From Pseudotabrizicola alkalilacus (GTDB lineage Bacteria; Pseudomonadota; Alphaproteobacteria; Rhodobacterales; Rhodobacteraceae), in contig NZ_QWEY01000001.1 of NCBI RefSeq assembly GCF_003443995.1, positions 124,001 to 188,000 of the forward strand: a stretch of DNA of 64,000 bases, read 5' to 3'. This document shows, in pieces, positions 9,234 through 17,184 of this stretch. Below the pieces are notes generated by a model, which was not told the origin of the DNA, ran no database searches, and saw only the letters and a list, made by a program, of their open reading frames with translations. The stretch's first letter is position 1. Each line of letters begins with the position of its first letter. A program made the position numbers and the translations under genes.

Positions 9234-10334
9234 CTAGTTCACCACGAAATCGGCATGCAAGGCGCCTGCCGCCTTTATACTTTTCAGAATGTCGATCATG
9301 TCATGCGGAGCCACACCCAGCGCATTCAGTCCCGCCACCAACTCTGACAGCGAGGTGCCGCCCGAGACTTCGGCAAGTCCGGTGCCGGGGTCGCGGTTGA
9401 TATTGGCATTGGTGCGCGGCACCACAATGGTTTCACCTTCGGCAAAGGGGTTGGGCTGCACCACCATCGGGGTTTCCTCGATCCGCAGGGTCAGATTGCC
9501 CTGCGCCACTGCAACCCGGCTGATCCGCACATCCTGACCGATGACGATGGTGCCAGAGCGTTGGTCGACCACCACCCGCGCACGGGTTTCCGGTGCGATG
9601 GTCAGGTTCTCGATCCGCCCGATCACATGCGCAGGCGAGCGCATGCCAGCCGCGTCGATATCCAGCTCCACCGTGCCGGAATCCAGCATCATCGCGATCC
9701 GCTTGCCGAATTCCCGGTTCAGAACCGTCTCGATCCGTGAAGCGGTGGTGAAATCCGGACTGCGCAGCGCCAGCCGCACCGCGTGGAGCGTGGTGAAATC
9801 AAAATCAATCTCACGCTCCACCCGCGCGCCGGACGGAATTACCCCCGCCGTGGGAACACCCTGTACCACCCGCGCGGCCTGACCTTCGGCGACAATGCCC
9901 CCGGCAATGATAGTGCCCTGCGCCACAGCATAGATCTGACCATCGGCGCCGTTGAGCGGGGTCATCACCAAAGTCCCCCCCAGCAGGCTTTTTGAATCGC
10001 CGATTGCCGAGACCGTCACATCAATCCGCCCGCCCGCACGGGCAAAGGGCGGCAGGCTGGCCGTCACAAAGACCGCCGCCACATTCTTGGGGCGATAGGC
10101 CTCACCAGCCACATTCACCCCCAGCCGTTCCAGAAGGTTCGACATGATTTCTTCGGTAAAGGGCGCGTTGCGGATGCCGTCGCCGGTGCCATTCAACCCG
10201 ACCACAAGGCCATATCCCACCAGATCATTGCCGCGCACGCCGTCAAACTCGACCAGATCCTTCAGCCGTACCGCATCGGCCAGGGCCGGACCACAGCACA
10301 GAACGAACAGCAGTACCAGCAAGCGGCGGATCAT
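9234..10334 (-). CDS. flgI: Flagellar basal-body P-ring protein FlgI
   Basis: The 366-residue protein has a cleavable signal peptide (LLVLLFVLCCGPALA, about residues 5-19) and the conserved FlgI start VRLKDLVEFDGVRGNDLVGYG. LVVGLNGTGD, VFVTASLPPFARAG and MTPLNGADGQIYAVAQG are P-ring signatures. It assembles in the periplasm around the rod as the peptidoglycan-layer bushing of the flagellum. It overlaps flgL by 4 bp (ATGA at 10331-10334) and is the last gene of the motB-flgE-flgK-flgL-flgI unit. The chaperone FlgA is not in the window. Confidence 0.97.
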   Translation of the reverse strand: MIRRLLVLLFVLCCGPALADAVRLKDLVEFDGVRGNDLVGYGLVVGLNGTGDGIRNAPFTEEIMSNLLERLGVNVAGEAYRPKNVAAVFVTASLPPFARAGGRIDVTVSAIGDSKSLLGGTLVMTPLNGADGQIYAVAQGTIIAGGIVAEGQAARVVQGVPTAGVIPSGARVEREIDFDFTTLHAVRLALRSPDFTTASRIETVLNREFGKRIAMMLDSGTVELDIDAAGMRSPAHVIGRIENLTIAPETRARVVVDQRSGTIVIGQDVRISRVAVAQGNLTLRIEETPMVVQPNPFAEGETIVVPRTNANINRDPGTGLAEVSGGTSLSELVAGLNALGVAPHDMIDILKSIKAAGALHADFVVN

Positions 10335-11335
10335 CGCAGGAAATCCGTCAGTGACAGGCGCGACAGCCGTGCCGTGATGGCAAGCACTGTTTCCAGATTG
10401 GTCTGCACCGCCTCCATTTCCATCGCCAGCCGTTCCGGGTCGCTGCGGATCAGATCGGCCTGTGCCATCTCATGTGCCAGCAGATCCGTTGCGTTGCGGC
10501 TTTGCGCCGCCTCGATCCGGCCCTCGCTGATCCCCAGGCGCGCCGAAAGATTGGTGAGCGCGTCCTGCCCGGCCATCAGCGCCTCGGCCGACAGGCGGGC
10601 CAGGGCCTTGCCCTCGCTGATCGGCAAGGGCGAGGCGCTGTCGCTGATCAGGGCGGCGGCGGTCAGGCCTTTCAACGTGGCGCGCAAGGCCGGATCTTCG
10701 GCGGTCACGCCAAGCCAGACCCGGTCGGTCACTGAGACAGCCACATCCTCCAGCGGCACCCCGCCCTGATAGGCAATGGCCCGGTAGCCGGCGGGGTCGT
10801 CAAACCAGGCTGAAATGCGTGTCATTGCTTCCTGCGCCGTGGTTGCGCCGACGAGTTCCGTGCGCAGGGCGGTCAACAACGGCTCCGCCTCGATCACGGC
10901 CGGGCTATGGACCGCCTGACCGGAAAACAGCGACCGGCCCCCGACCGAAGTGTTCAATGTGGCCAGCACCGAATCCAGCCGGCTGCGCGCATCCACCCCG
11001 GTCAGCGCGATCTGGTCTGCCAGATCCAGCTGCGAGGCGGCAAGCAGCGGGGTGACCAGTGATTGTGTCGCGCCAGCGATCGCGGCAAGTGCCGATTGCG
11101 TGGCGGTCGCCTGGGTCGCCGCCTCCCGTGCACCGGATTGAAAGCCGGTGGTGACAGCGCGGGCGCGCGACACCGATGTCAGCTGCGCCAGATCGCCCGA
11201 CAGGGCGGCCCCGATATCTGCCACCCGACCCGAGCTCAGCTCCTGGGTGATCCTGCCCACCTCGCCCTTCAGACGGGAGGTCTGCGATTTCAGCAGAAAG
11301 GATTGGGCCAGATCGCCCAGGGAAACCAATGTCAT
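10331..11335 (-). CDS. flgL: Flagellar hook-associated protein 3 (FlgL, flagellin-like)
   Basis: The 334-residue product resembles the flagellin/FlgL family at both ends: the N-terminal coiled-coil region (SFLLKSQTSRLKGEVGRITQELSSG pattern, given here as its beginning at about residue 12) and a C-terminal helix around MEAVQTNLETVLAITARLS. FlgL joins hook-associated FlgK to the filament. It starts 1 bp after the flgK stop codon and overlaps flgI by 4 bp, so it lies in the middle of a translationally coupled operon. Assignment as FlgL rather than flagellin rests on this position next to FlgK and on the lack of a long variable centre. Confidence 0.9.
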   Translation of the reverse strand: MTLVSLGDLAQSFLLKSQTSRLKGEVGRITQELSSGRVADIGAALSGDLAQLTSVSRARAVTTGFQSGAREAATQATATQSALAAIAGATQSLVTPLLAASQLDLADQIALTGVDARSRLDSVLATLNTSVGGRSLFSGQAVHSPAVIEAEPLLTALRTELVGATTAQEAMTRISAWFDDPAGYRAIAYQGGVPLEDVAVSVTDRVWLGVTAEDPALRATLKGLTAAALISDSASPLPISEGKALARLSAEALMAGQDALTNLSARLGISEGRIEAAQSRNATDLLAHEMAQADLIRSDPERLAMEMEAVQTNLETVLAITARLSRLSLTDFLR

Positions 11336-11336
11336 G

Positions 11337-12794
11337 TTACATTCCCAGCAGAATTTGGATCATGTCATCCGCGGTCTGAAAGACCTTGGCGTTTGCGGCA
11401 TAAGCCTGTTCAATCAGCAGCAGGTTCTGCATTTCCTCATCGGTATCGACGCCTGCGCGCAGCAATTCCGCCCTCAGGGCATCGCTGCGCGCCGCCGCAA
11501 AGGCCGTACCGGCCTCGGCTCCCAGCCGCCGTACCGATTGTGCCGAGGCGATTTCCGATGCAAAGCCGGACAGGCTGCGGGCACCCGGCGACAACCCGCC
11601 GGAGGCTTGCAGGCGCACCGCGCTCAGCGATCCCGCAAGGGCTGTCAGCCGTTCGGAGAAACCGCCGGGCCCGGCCACGGCCGCGCCCAACCCTTCGCGC
11701 AATCGCCACAATGCGCCCCCGGACTCGGGGACCACCAGAGAATTCAGCTGAATGCGCCCCGCCAGTCCCGCCTCGTCCAGCGGATCAAAGGCCATGCCCT
11801 GATCGGTAAACAGACCGGGTGCGCCGGGTGCGCGGGTCGGGTCGACGGCAGTGTCGGTGACCCGCTCGATCAGGTCACGTGCCAGTGCATCCAGATTGGC
11901 CTGCGCCTCGGGCACCAGCGCATCGCGCAGCTCAAACAGGGCCGACAACCTTCCCTCGCCCAGACGCCCTCCGGCAGGGGCGGTGCTGAGCGGCTGGCCG
12001 TTGACCGTGAGACCAGACAGGCTGCCCGCTGCCAGTGACATATCGGGCGTGATGAGCCCGGTCGGGGTAAAACCGAACTGAACCGGCCGCCCCTCCAGCA
12101 GGCTGGTGCCGCCGGCGGTGTAGAGCGCGATCTGGTCATGTTCGCGCGCGATCTCGCGCACTGGGAGGATCGCCGCAATCGAGTCGACCATCTGCTGACG
12201 CTGATCCATCAGTGCTGTCGCATCACGCCCCGTCGAGGCAAAGGCCCGGATGCGGGTGTTCAGTTCTGCCACCCCCGTCAGGGCATCGTTGAGCAGCTTT
12301 ACGTCACCCGCAATTTTCGTATCCGCAGCCTGTCGCTCCGTCTGGATCAGGGTCGAGATTTCGCCCAGACCCTGGGTCAGACTGCGCGCGGCATCGACCA
12401 CGGTGGCAAGACGGGCATCCGCCTCGGGCCGGGCGGCCGCTTCGATCACCGTCCGTTCGAATGTGGCGATCCGTGCCGACAGGGAGCCGGCCTGATCTGC
12501 GGTGCCCAGTGCCGTTTCCATCCTGACCAGAAAGTCAGATGTTGTGGCGCGGCCGCCCTGACTGGCCGAAGCCAGGCGCAGATCCTGCAGCAGCAGGCTG
12601 TCGATCTGGCGGGTGACGCCGGTGACGGCGACACCCACACCGGTCTTGCCCAGACTGCGGGAAGACAGCTGCAGCTCGCGCCGCGCATAGCCTTCGGTCA
12701 GGGCGTTCGACACGTTGGAGGCCGTAACCTCGGCCATCCGTGATGCGGCGCTGAGACCGGAGAAGGCCGAAGACAGCGCGGAGGAGATGCTCAT
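11337..12794 (-). CDS. flgK: Flagellar hook-associated protein 1 (FlgK)
   Basis: At 485 residues, it has the rod/hook family N-terminus (SSALSSAFSGLSAASRMAEV, ASNVSNALTEGYARRE) and the C-terminal motif NLLLIEQAYAANAKVFQTAD that FlgK shares with FlgE. The central part contains DLINRLNEL-like segments such as VAELNTRIRAF and DQRQQMVDSIA. FlgK caps the hook and connects it to FlgL. It lies 10 bp downstream of flgE and 1 bp before flgL. The length is on the short side of the family, as is usual in Rhodobacterales. Confidence 0.95.
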   Translation of the reverse strand: MSISSALSSAFSGLSAASRMAEVTASNVSNALTEGYARRELQLSSRSLGKTGVGVAVTGVTRQIDSLLLQDLRLASASQGGRATTSDFLVRMETALGTADQAGSLSARIATFERTVIEAAARPEADARLATVVDAARSLTQGLGEISTLIQTERQAADTKIAGDVKLLNDALTGVAELNTRIRAFASTGRDATALMDQRQQMVDSIAAILPVREIAREHDQIALYTAGGTSLLEGRPVQFGFTPTGLITPDMSLAAGSLSGLTVNGQPLSTAPAGGRLGEGRLSALFELRDALVPEAQANLDALARDLIERVTDTAVDPTRAPGAPGLFTDQGMAFDPLDEAGLAGRIQLNSLVVPESGGALWRLREGLGAAVAGPGGFSERLTALAGSLSAVRLQASGGLSPGARSLSGFASEIASAQSVRRLGAEAGTAFAAARSDALRAELLRAGVDTDEEMQNLLLIEQAYAANAKVFQTADDMIQILLGM

Positions 12795-12804
12795 GACTCA
12801 GACC

Positions 12805-14124
12805 TCAGCGTTTGATATTTGTGGTTTCCTGCAACATCTCGTCGACCGTCTGGATCACCTTGGCGTTTGACGAATAGGCGCGCTGCGTGGTGATCAGTGC
12901 GGTCAGTTCCGCTGCGACATCGGTGGCTGACACCTCACGGGAAAAGCCAGCCACGCTGCCGGTCGGCCCGTCGCCTGCGTTCCACAAAAAGAACGCACCC
13001 GACTGCGGCGAGACCTGAAAGGTCTGATTGTTCATCGGCGTCAAGCCGTTGAGATTGGGCACATCAACCAGCGGGATCTGAAAGATCCTGCGGACGAAAC
13101 CGGTGTCATAGGTGGCCAGAATGTAGCCGTTTTCATCAACCTCCACCCCGGTCAGACTGCCGACCGGCGATCCGTCCTTGGTGATGCCGGTCGGGACAAA
13201 GGTATCGGCCAACTGGGTCAGCCCGCCCGGCTCGCCGGGACTGCCGATGGTCAGGGTCATCGGGCCGCCGGCAACGGTCAGTGCCACGGTGCCGTTGGCT
13301 GCGTCATAGGCCCCGCCCGTTACGGTTGTGACGGTGGCCAATGTTCCGCCCGCGCCCCGCGTATCGTCGAATGCCAGGGTGTATTGCCCCACTATCGCCC
13401 CAGCGGAGGCACTGTCGCGGATCACCATGGTCCAGGTGTTGGACGCCGCCGTGGCCGGAGCCACGGGCACGGTTGGAGTAAAGGTGATGTCAAGCTTTTC
13501 AGCAGTGCCGAGGTTGCTGTAATATTCAACAGGCAGCGGAATGGGAGCACCGGCCGCGCCGACATTGGTGTCGGTCGCAGGCAGATTGACGCCCAGATTG
13601 ACCATTGTGGTCGGATCCGCTGCGGTCTGGTTGGCATTGATAATGACGGGTTGCAGTCCGGCCATCGAATCGCGCGGGAACGTCGGGATTTCGCCGCGGA
13701 TGTTCGCAGGCCAACCCAGCAGCACCAGCCCGGATTCAGTGCGCACGACCCCCGATTCATCCATGCGGAACGATCCGGTTGTGGTCATGATCATCGGCTG
13801 CGTGCCCATCGCACCTTCGCCCATGCGGACCGAAGGAATGACCGGCAGCATGCCGCGGCCCGAAACTGCCATGTCCAGCGCATTCGAAGTGCCGACAATG
13901 CCACCACGTTCATCAATCAGCCGATGGCTCGCAGCACGAACGCCGCCAGCCGAGTATTTTCCCGCACCACGGGCGTTGCTTATCACCATGCTTTCGAAAT
14001 CGGCTGCGGCCCGTTTGTAGCCGTAGGTCGAAGAGTTTGCGATGTTGTCGGAGATGGTCGAAAGCTTGGTCGCATTCGCGTTCAAGCCCGCCACACCCGC
14101 ATTCAACGAGGAAGAAATGGTCAT
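12805..14124 (-). CDS. flgE: Flagellar hook protein FlgE
   Basis: The 439-residue hook subunit starts MTISSSLNAGVAGLNANA and has the flagellar rod/hook N-terminal motif STISDNIANSSTYGYKR (about residues 24-40). The C-terminal motif AAELTALITTQRAYSSNAKV polymerises with the N-terminal helix. A D2-like insertion fills the centre. I use the ATG at 14124, preceded by GAAAGG, rather than the adjacent TTG. The gene follows motB with a 95-bp gap that contains a CtrA-like box, suggesting an internal promoter, and is followed by flgK. Its product is exported by the flagellar type III apparatus. Confidence 0.95.
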   Translation of the reverse strand: MTISSSLNAGVAGLNANATKLSTISDNIANSSTYGYKRAAADFESMVISNARGAGKYSAGGVRAASHRLIDERGGIVGTSNALDMAVSGRGMLPVIPSVRMGEGAMGTQPMIMTTTGSFRMDESGVVRTESGLVLLGWPANIRGEIPTFPRDSMAGLQPVIINANQTAADPTTMVNLGVNLPATDTNVGAAGAPIPLPVEYYSNLGTAEKLDITFTPTVPVAPATAASNTWTMVIRDSASAGAIVGQYTLAFDDTRGAGGTLATVTTVTGGAYDAANGTVALTVAGGPMTLTIGSPGEPGGLTQLADTFVPTGITKDGSPVGSLTGVEVDENGYILATYDTGFVRRIFQIPLVDVPNLNGLTPMNNQTFQVSPQSGAFFLWNAGDGPTGSVAGFSREVSATDVAAELTALITTQRAYSSNAKVIQTVDEMLQETTNIKR

Positions 14125-14181
14125 CAATGCCGCCTTTCTACAGTCGATGCCTCTATGTGCCCCGACCCTGCAGCATTGCGA

Positions 14182-14197
14182 TTAACAGCCCGCTAAC
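14182..14197 (-). promoter_or_regulatory. CtrA-like binding site upstream of flgE
   Basis: On the minus strand the sequence reads GTTAG, seven bases, then TTAA, one mismatch from the alphaproteobacterial CtrA consensus TTAA-N7-TTAAC. It sits 58 bp before the flgE start codon, inside the motB-flgE gap. CtrA controls flagellar genes in Rhodobacterales, which makes the placement plausible. Binding is not shown. Confidence 0.4.
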
Positions 14198-14219
14198 ACC
14201 GACAATTTGACGAATCCGG

Positions 14220-15059
14220 CTAGCGGTCGCGGCGCAGCAACGTCACCTCCAGCCGGTTGTTGCGGATCACCGAAGGGTCTGGCGTCAGCGGCTTGCGGTC
14301 GGCAAAGCCGGTCACGCGGGCAAAGCGGCTGTCCTGCACCCCATGGCTGCGCAACAGTTTGCGCCCCGCCTGCGCGCGGTCCGCCGACAGGGGCCAGACC
14401 GGATTTTCCTGCATCATCATGGGGTAGCTGCGCACATAGCCGCCGATCGCCAGGTCATTGCGCGTGACCAGCAGCACATCGGCCAGCACCTCTGACAGCT
14501 CGCGCAGGGTCTTGGTCGGGATGGCTGTTTCGGCCTCAAACAGCGCCGCCTGCTCCAGATCGAACAGCTCGATCACCAGCCCCTCGTCGGACACGCGGGT
14601 CACGACATGGCGCAGCAGGCGTTCCATCGTCATGCTTTCCCCACTGCGCGCCAGCAGCGATTTCTGCACCTCGGCCAGCCGTTCCTCTTCGGCCTGCCGG
14701 GCAGCGGTTTCGGAGTCAGAATCACCCCGCGCCTGCCGGTCGGCGGTGGGCTTTACAGCCGAGGCGCCGGTTCCGTTCTGGGCCAGAGTGTTTTCTGCCA
14801 TCACCGAGTTGCCGCCAAAGGCACCGTCGCCCCCGCCGGAAACCCGGTTGATCGGAATCGTCGGATTGAAATAATCCGAAATCCCCTTGCGTTGTTTTTC
14901 CGTCGTCGCGTTCAGCAGCCACATCAGCATGAAGAAGGCCATCATGGCCGTCACAAAATCCGCATAGGCAACCTTCCACGCCCCACCGTGGTGACCGCCG
15001 CCCTGGATTATCTTCTTCCGCTTGATGATGACTGGCGCGGCATTTGCTTGCCCTGCCAT
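14220..15059 (-). CDS. motB: Flagellar motor protein MotB
   Basis: The protein has the MotB architecture: a short basic N-terminus (IIKRKKI), one transmembrane helix with the proton-carrying Asp in YADFVTAMMAFFMLMWLL (about residues 31-48), and a C-terminal OmpA-like domain (about 170-279). LEQAALFEAETAIPT and PLSADRAQAGRKLLRSHG fit the peptidoglycan-anchoring domain. It forms the stator with MotA, which is not in the window. I start it at MAGQANAAP (15059, 279 residues) by family alignment; an ATG at 15077 has a better GGGAGA-like site, so six more residues are possible. It heads the flagellar unit. Confidence 0.92.
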   Translation of the reverse strand: MAGQANAAPVIIKRKKIIQGGGHHGGAWKVAYADFVTAMMAFFMLMWLLNATTEKQRKGISDYFNPTIPINRVSGGGDGAFGGNSVMAENTLAQNGTGASAVKPTADRQARGDSDSETAARQAEEERLAEVQKSLLARSGESMTMERLLRHVVTRVSDEGLVIELFDLEQAALFEAETAIPTKTLRELSEVLADVLLVTRNDLAIGGYVRSYPMMMQENPVWPLSADRAQAGRKLLRSHGVQDSRFARVTGFADRKPLTPDPSVIRNNRLEVTLLRRDR

Positions 15060-15085
15060 CACACACCCATGTTTCACACCCGTCT

Positions 15086-15114
15086 CCCGGTTTACACGTG
15101 CGCGGTAAACCGGG
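15086..15114. repeat. Perfect 10-bp inverted repeat upstream of motB
   Basis: CCCGGTTTAC and GTAAACCGGG flank a 9-base centre. The element ends 9-27 bp upstream of the two candidate motB starts, so it would lie in the motB leader RNA as a strong hairpin or act as a two-fold operator. No T-tract follows on the minus strand, arguing against a terminator. Confidence 0.5.
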
Positions 15115-15145
15115 GCTTAAAGACTGGTGTTTTAGGGATTTCCCC

Positions 15146-15171
15146 GGTCGGGGTGGCGAAACACCCCGGCC
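15146..15171 (-). terminator. Stem-loop downstream of the aldo/keto reductase gene
   Basis: CGGGGTG and CACCCCG pair across GCGAAA, and the stem can be extended by three more pairs including one G-U. It begins 18 bp after the minus-strand stop at 15189. The tract after the stem on that strand is AAATCCCT rather than a T-run, so intrinsic termination may be weak. Confidence 0.4.
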
Positions 15172-15188
15172 GATGTGCCCCACAGGCC

Positions 15189-16217
15189 CTACTCGGCCGA
15201 AGACTGGGCCCACAGGTTGATGTCTTCTTCTGCCGCCACCCGGTCGATTTCGGCCAGCTCTGCGGCTGTAAACTCCAGATTGCCGATGGCTCCGGCGCAA
15301 TCCACCACCTGTTCCGGCTTTGACGCGCCGATCAGCGCCGTCGTGATCTTGCCCTCCCGCAGCACCCAGGCAATCGCCATCTGTGCCAAGGTCTGGCCCC
15401 GTGCCTGCGCAATGGCATCCAGCGCCTGCACGCTTTCGATGGCGCGCGGCGTGATCATGCCGGGGCGCAGGCTCTTGCCTTGCGAGGCGCGGCTGCCTTC
15501 GGGGATGCCGCGCAGGTATTTTTTCGTCAAAATCCCTTGCGCCAAGGGGGTAAAGGCAATGGATCCGATGCCCAGTTCGCCCAGCGTTTCCCGCAACCCA
15601 TCCGTTTCTACCCAGCGGTTCAGCAGGTTATAGCTTGGCTGGTGGATCACACAGGGTGTCCCCAGCGCTTTCAGGATCTCAGCAGCCTCGCGGGTTTTCG
15701 CGCTGGAATAGCTGGAGATACCGACATACAGCGCCCGGCCAGAGCGCACGATATGGTCCAGCGCGCCCATGGTTTCCTCCAGCGGCGTGTCGGGGTCAAA
15801 GCGGTGGGAATAAAAGATATCCACGTACTCCAGCCCCATCCGCTTCAGGCTCTGGTCACACGAGGCGATCAGGCTCTTCCGGCTACCCCATTCGCCATAA
15901 GGCCCCTGCCACATCAGGTAGCCCGCCTTGGAGCTGATGATCAGCTCGTCGCGGTGCCCGGCAAAATCGGTGCGCAAAATCTCGCCAAAGGCTTCTTCAG
16001 CGCTGCCGGGGGGCGGGCCGTAATTGTTGGCCAGATCAAAATGGGTGATGCCATGGTCAAACGCGGTGCGGCAGATGTCGCGCTTGGTCTGATGCGGCGT
16101 ATCGTGGCCAAAGTTGTGCCAAAGCCCCAGGCTGATCGCGGGCAGTTTCAGCCCGGATGCGCCGCAGCGGCGATAGGTCATGCGGGAATAGCGGTCGGGG
16201 TGGGGGGTGTAAGTCAT
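15189..16217 (-). CDS. Aldo/keto reductase, YghZ-like (L-glyceraldehyde 3-phosphate reductase type)
   Basis: The 342-residue NADPH-dependent oxidoreductase has the AKR catalytic tetrad regions: HFDLANNYGPP (Asp and Tyr), IISSKAG (Lys) and IFYSHRFD (His). RYSRMTYRRCGASGLKLPAI and LWHNFG are typical of the YghZ/GPR and Kvbeta-like subgroup, which reduces L-glyceraldehyde 3-phosphate and methylglyoxal in E. coli. The start at 16217 is well supported by AGGAGGATT, although an upstream frame reaches 16331. The gene diverges from the BrkB gene across 112 bp. The physiological substrate here is inferred from the family. Confidence 0.9.
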   Translation of the reverse strand: MTYTPHPDRYSRMTYRRCGASGLKLPAISLGLWHNFGHDTPHQTKRDICRTAFDHGITHFDLANNYGPPPGSAEEAFGEILRTDFAGHRDELIISSKAGYLMWQGPYGEWGSRKSLIASCDQSLKRMGLEYVDIFYSHRFDPDTPLEETMGALDHIVRSGRALYVGISSYSSAKTREAAEILKALGTPCVIHQPSYNLLNRWVETDGLRETLGELGIGSIAFTPLAQGILTKKYLRGIPEGSRASQGKSLRPGMITPRAIESVQALDAIAQARGQTLAQMAIAWVLREGKITTALIGASKPEQVVDCAGAIGNLEFTAAELAEIDRVAAEEDINLWAQSSAE

Positions 16218-16329
16218 GGAAAATCCTCCTGTTGGCGCTATCTTTTCACCGGGAAACGGGTTGTGCAAGGTGAACCCAAACCGGCACACGCACGTTGCAC
16301 AGGGGCAGACAACGGGCATAGATGGGCGC

Positions 16330-17184
16330 ATGAAGCAGCGGTTACTGAAAACATACGATTTCGTTTCGGCCGTCTGGGGCCGGATAAATGACGGGCATTT
16401 CGGTCTGATCGCGGCTGGCGTCGCGTTTTACGCCATGTTTGCGGTGTTTCCCGGCCTTGCCGCTAGTGTTGCGATCTGGGGCCTGATGGCTGACCCCAAG
16501 GTGATCGAGGAATACCTTGACGTGGGCGAACAGTTCCTGCCCACCGATGCCGCACTCCTGATCCATGATCAGGTGATGGGCCTTCTGGCCACGCCGCGCG
16601 CCACGCTGGGGTGGGCCACCTTTGTCTCGCTGATGATCGCGCTTTATTCAGCCCGCGCCGGGGTTTCGGCGTTGATCACCGGGCTCGATGTGGTCAACCG
16701 CACCAAGCCCCGCGGCTGGATCTGGGGCTGGGTGGTGGATATCGCGCTGACGCTGGCGCTGATTCTGGCAATTATCGTCGGTCTGGCCACCATCGTTGTA
16801 GTGCCGCTTGTGCTGAAATTCATTGACTTTGGCCCGGCAGAGGAGTGGTTTCTGAGTGTTCTGCCATGGGTTGCGATGTTTGTGCTGGTGCTCAGCTGTC
16901 TGTCGATCCTGTATCACTTTGGCCCGAACCTGCCCTCCGGCAACGGGCGGCCATGGGTGTCTGTCGGGGTGCTGGTGGCGGCGGTCACATGGTCGGCGGT
17001 CAGCTTTGCCTTTTCCGCCTATCTGGCGAATTTCGACAGTTACAACAGGATTTACGGCTCTATCGGTGCGGTGGTGGCGCTGCTGATGTGGCTTTATCTG
17101 GGGGTGCTGGCGGTGCTGTTGGGGGGTGCTGTGAATGCCGAGCTGACCGCGCCGCGCAACCGGCAGGCTAACCCTCTGGCGTGA
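16330..17184 (+). CDS. YihY/BrkB family inner membrane protein
   Basis: The 284-residue protein has about six transmembrane segments and the family start DGHFGLIAAGVAFYAMFAVFPGLAA (block at about residues 19-43, given in part), then YSARAGVSALITGLDVVN, FGPNLP and ANFDSYNRIYGSIGAVVALLMWLYL-like sequence. YihY/BrkB proteins are conserved inner-membrane proteins without a proven function; the old label ribonuclease BN is incorrect for them. I start it at MKQRLLKTYDF (16330). Its last 17 bp overlap the convergent CRTAC1 gene on the other strand. Confidence 0.87.
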   Translation: MKQRLLKTYDFVSAVWGRINDGHFGLIAAGVAFYAMFAVFPGLAASVAIWGLMADPKVIEEYLDVGEQFLPTDAALLIHDQVMGLLATPRATLGWATFVSLMIALYSARAGVSALITGLDVVNRTKPRGWIWGWVVDIALTLALILAIIVGLATIVVVPLVLKFIDFGPAEEWFLSVLPWVAMFVLVLSCLSILYHFGPNLPSGNGRPWVSVGVLVAAVTWSAVSFAFSAYLANFDSYNRIYGSIGAVVALLMWLYLGVLAVLLGGAVNAELTAPRNRQANPLA

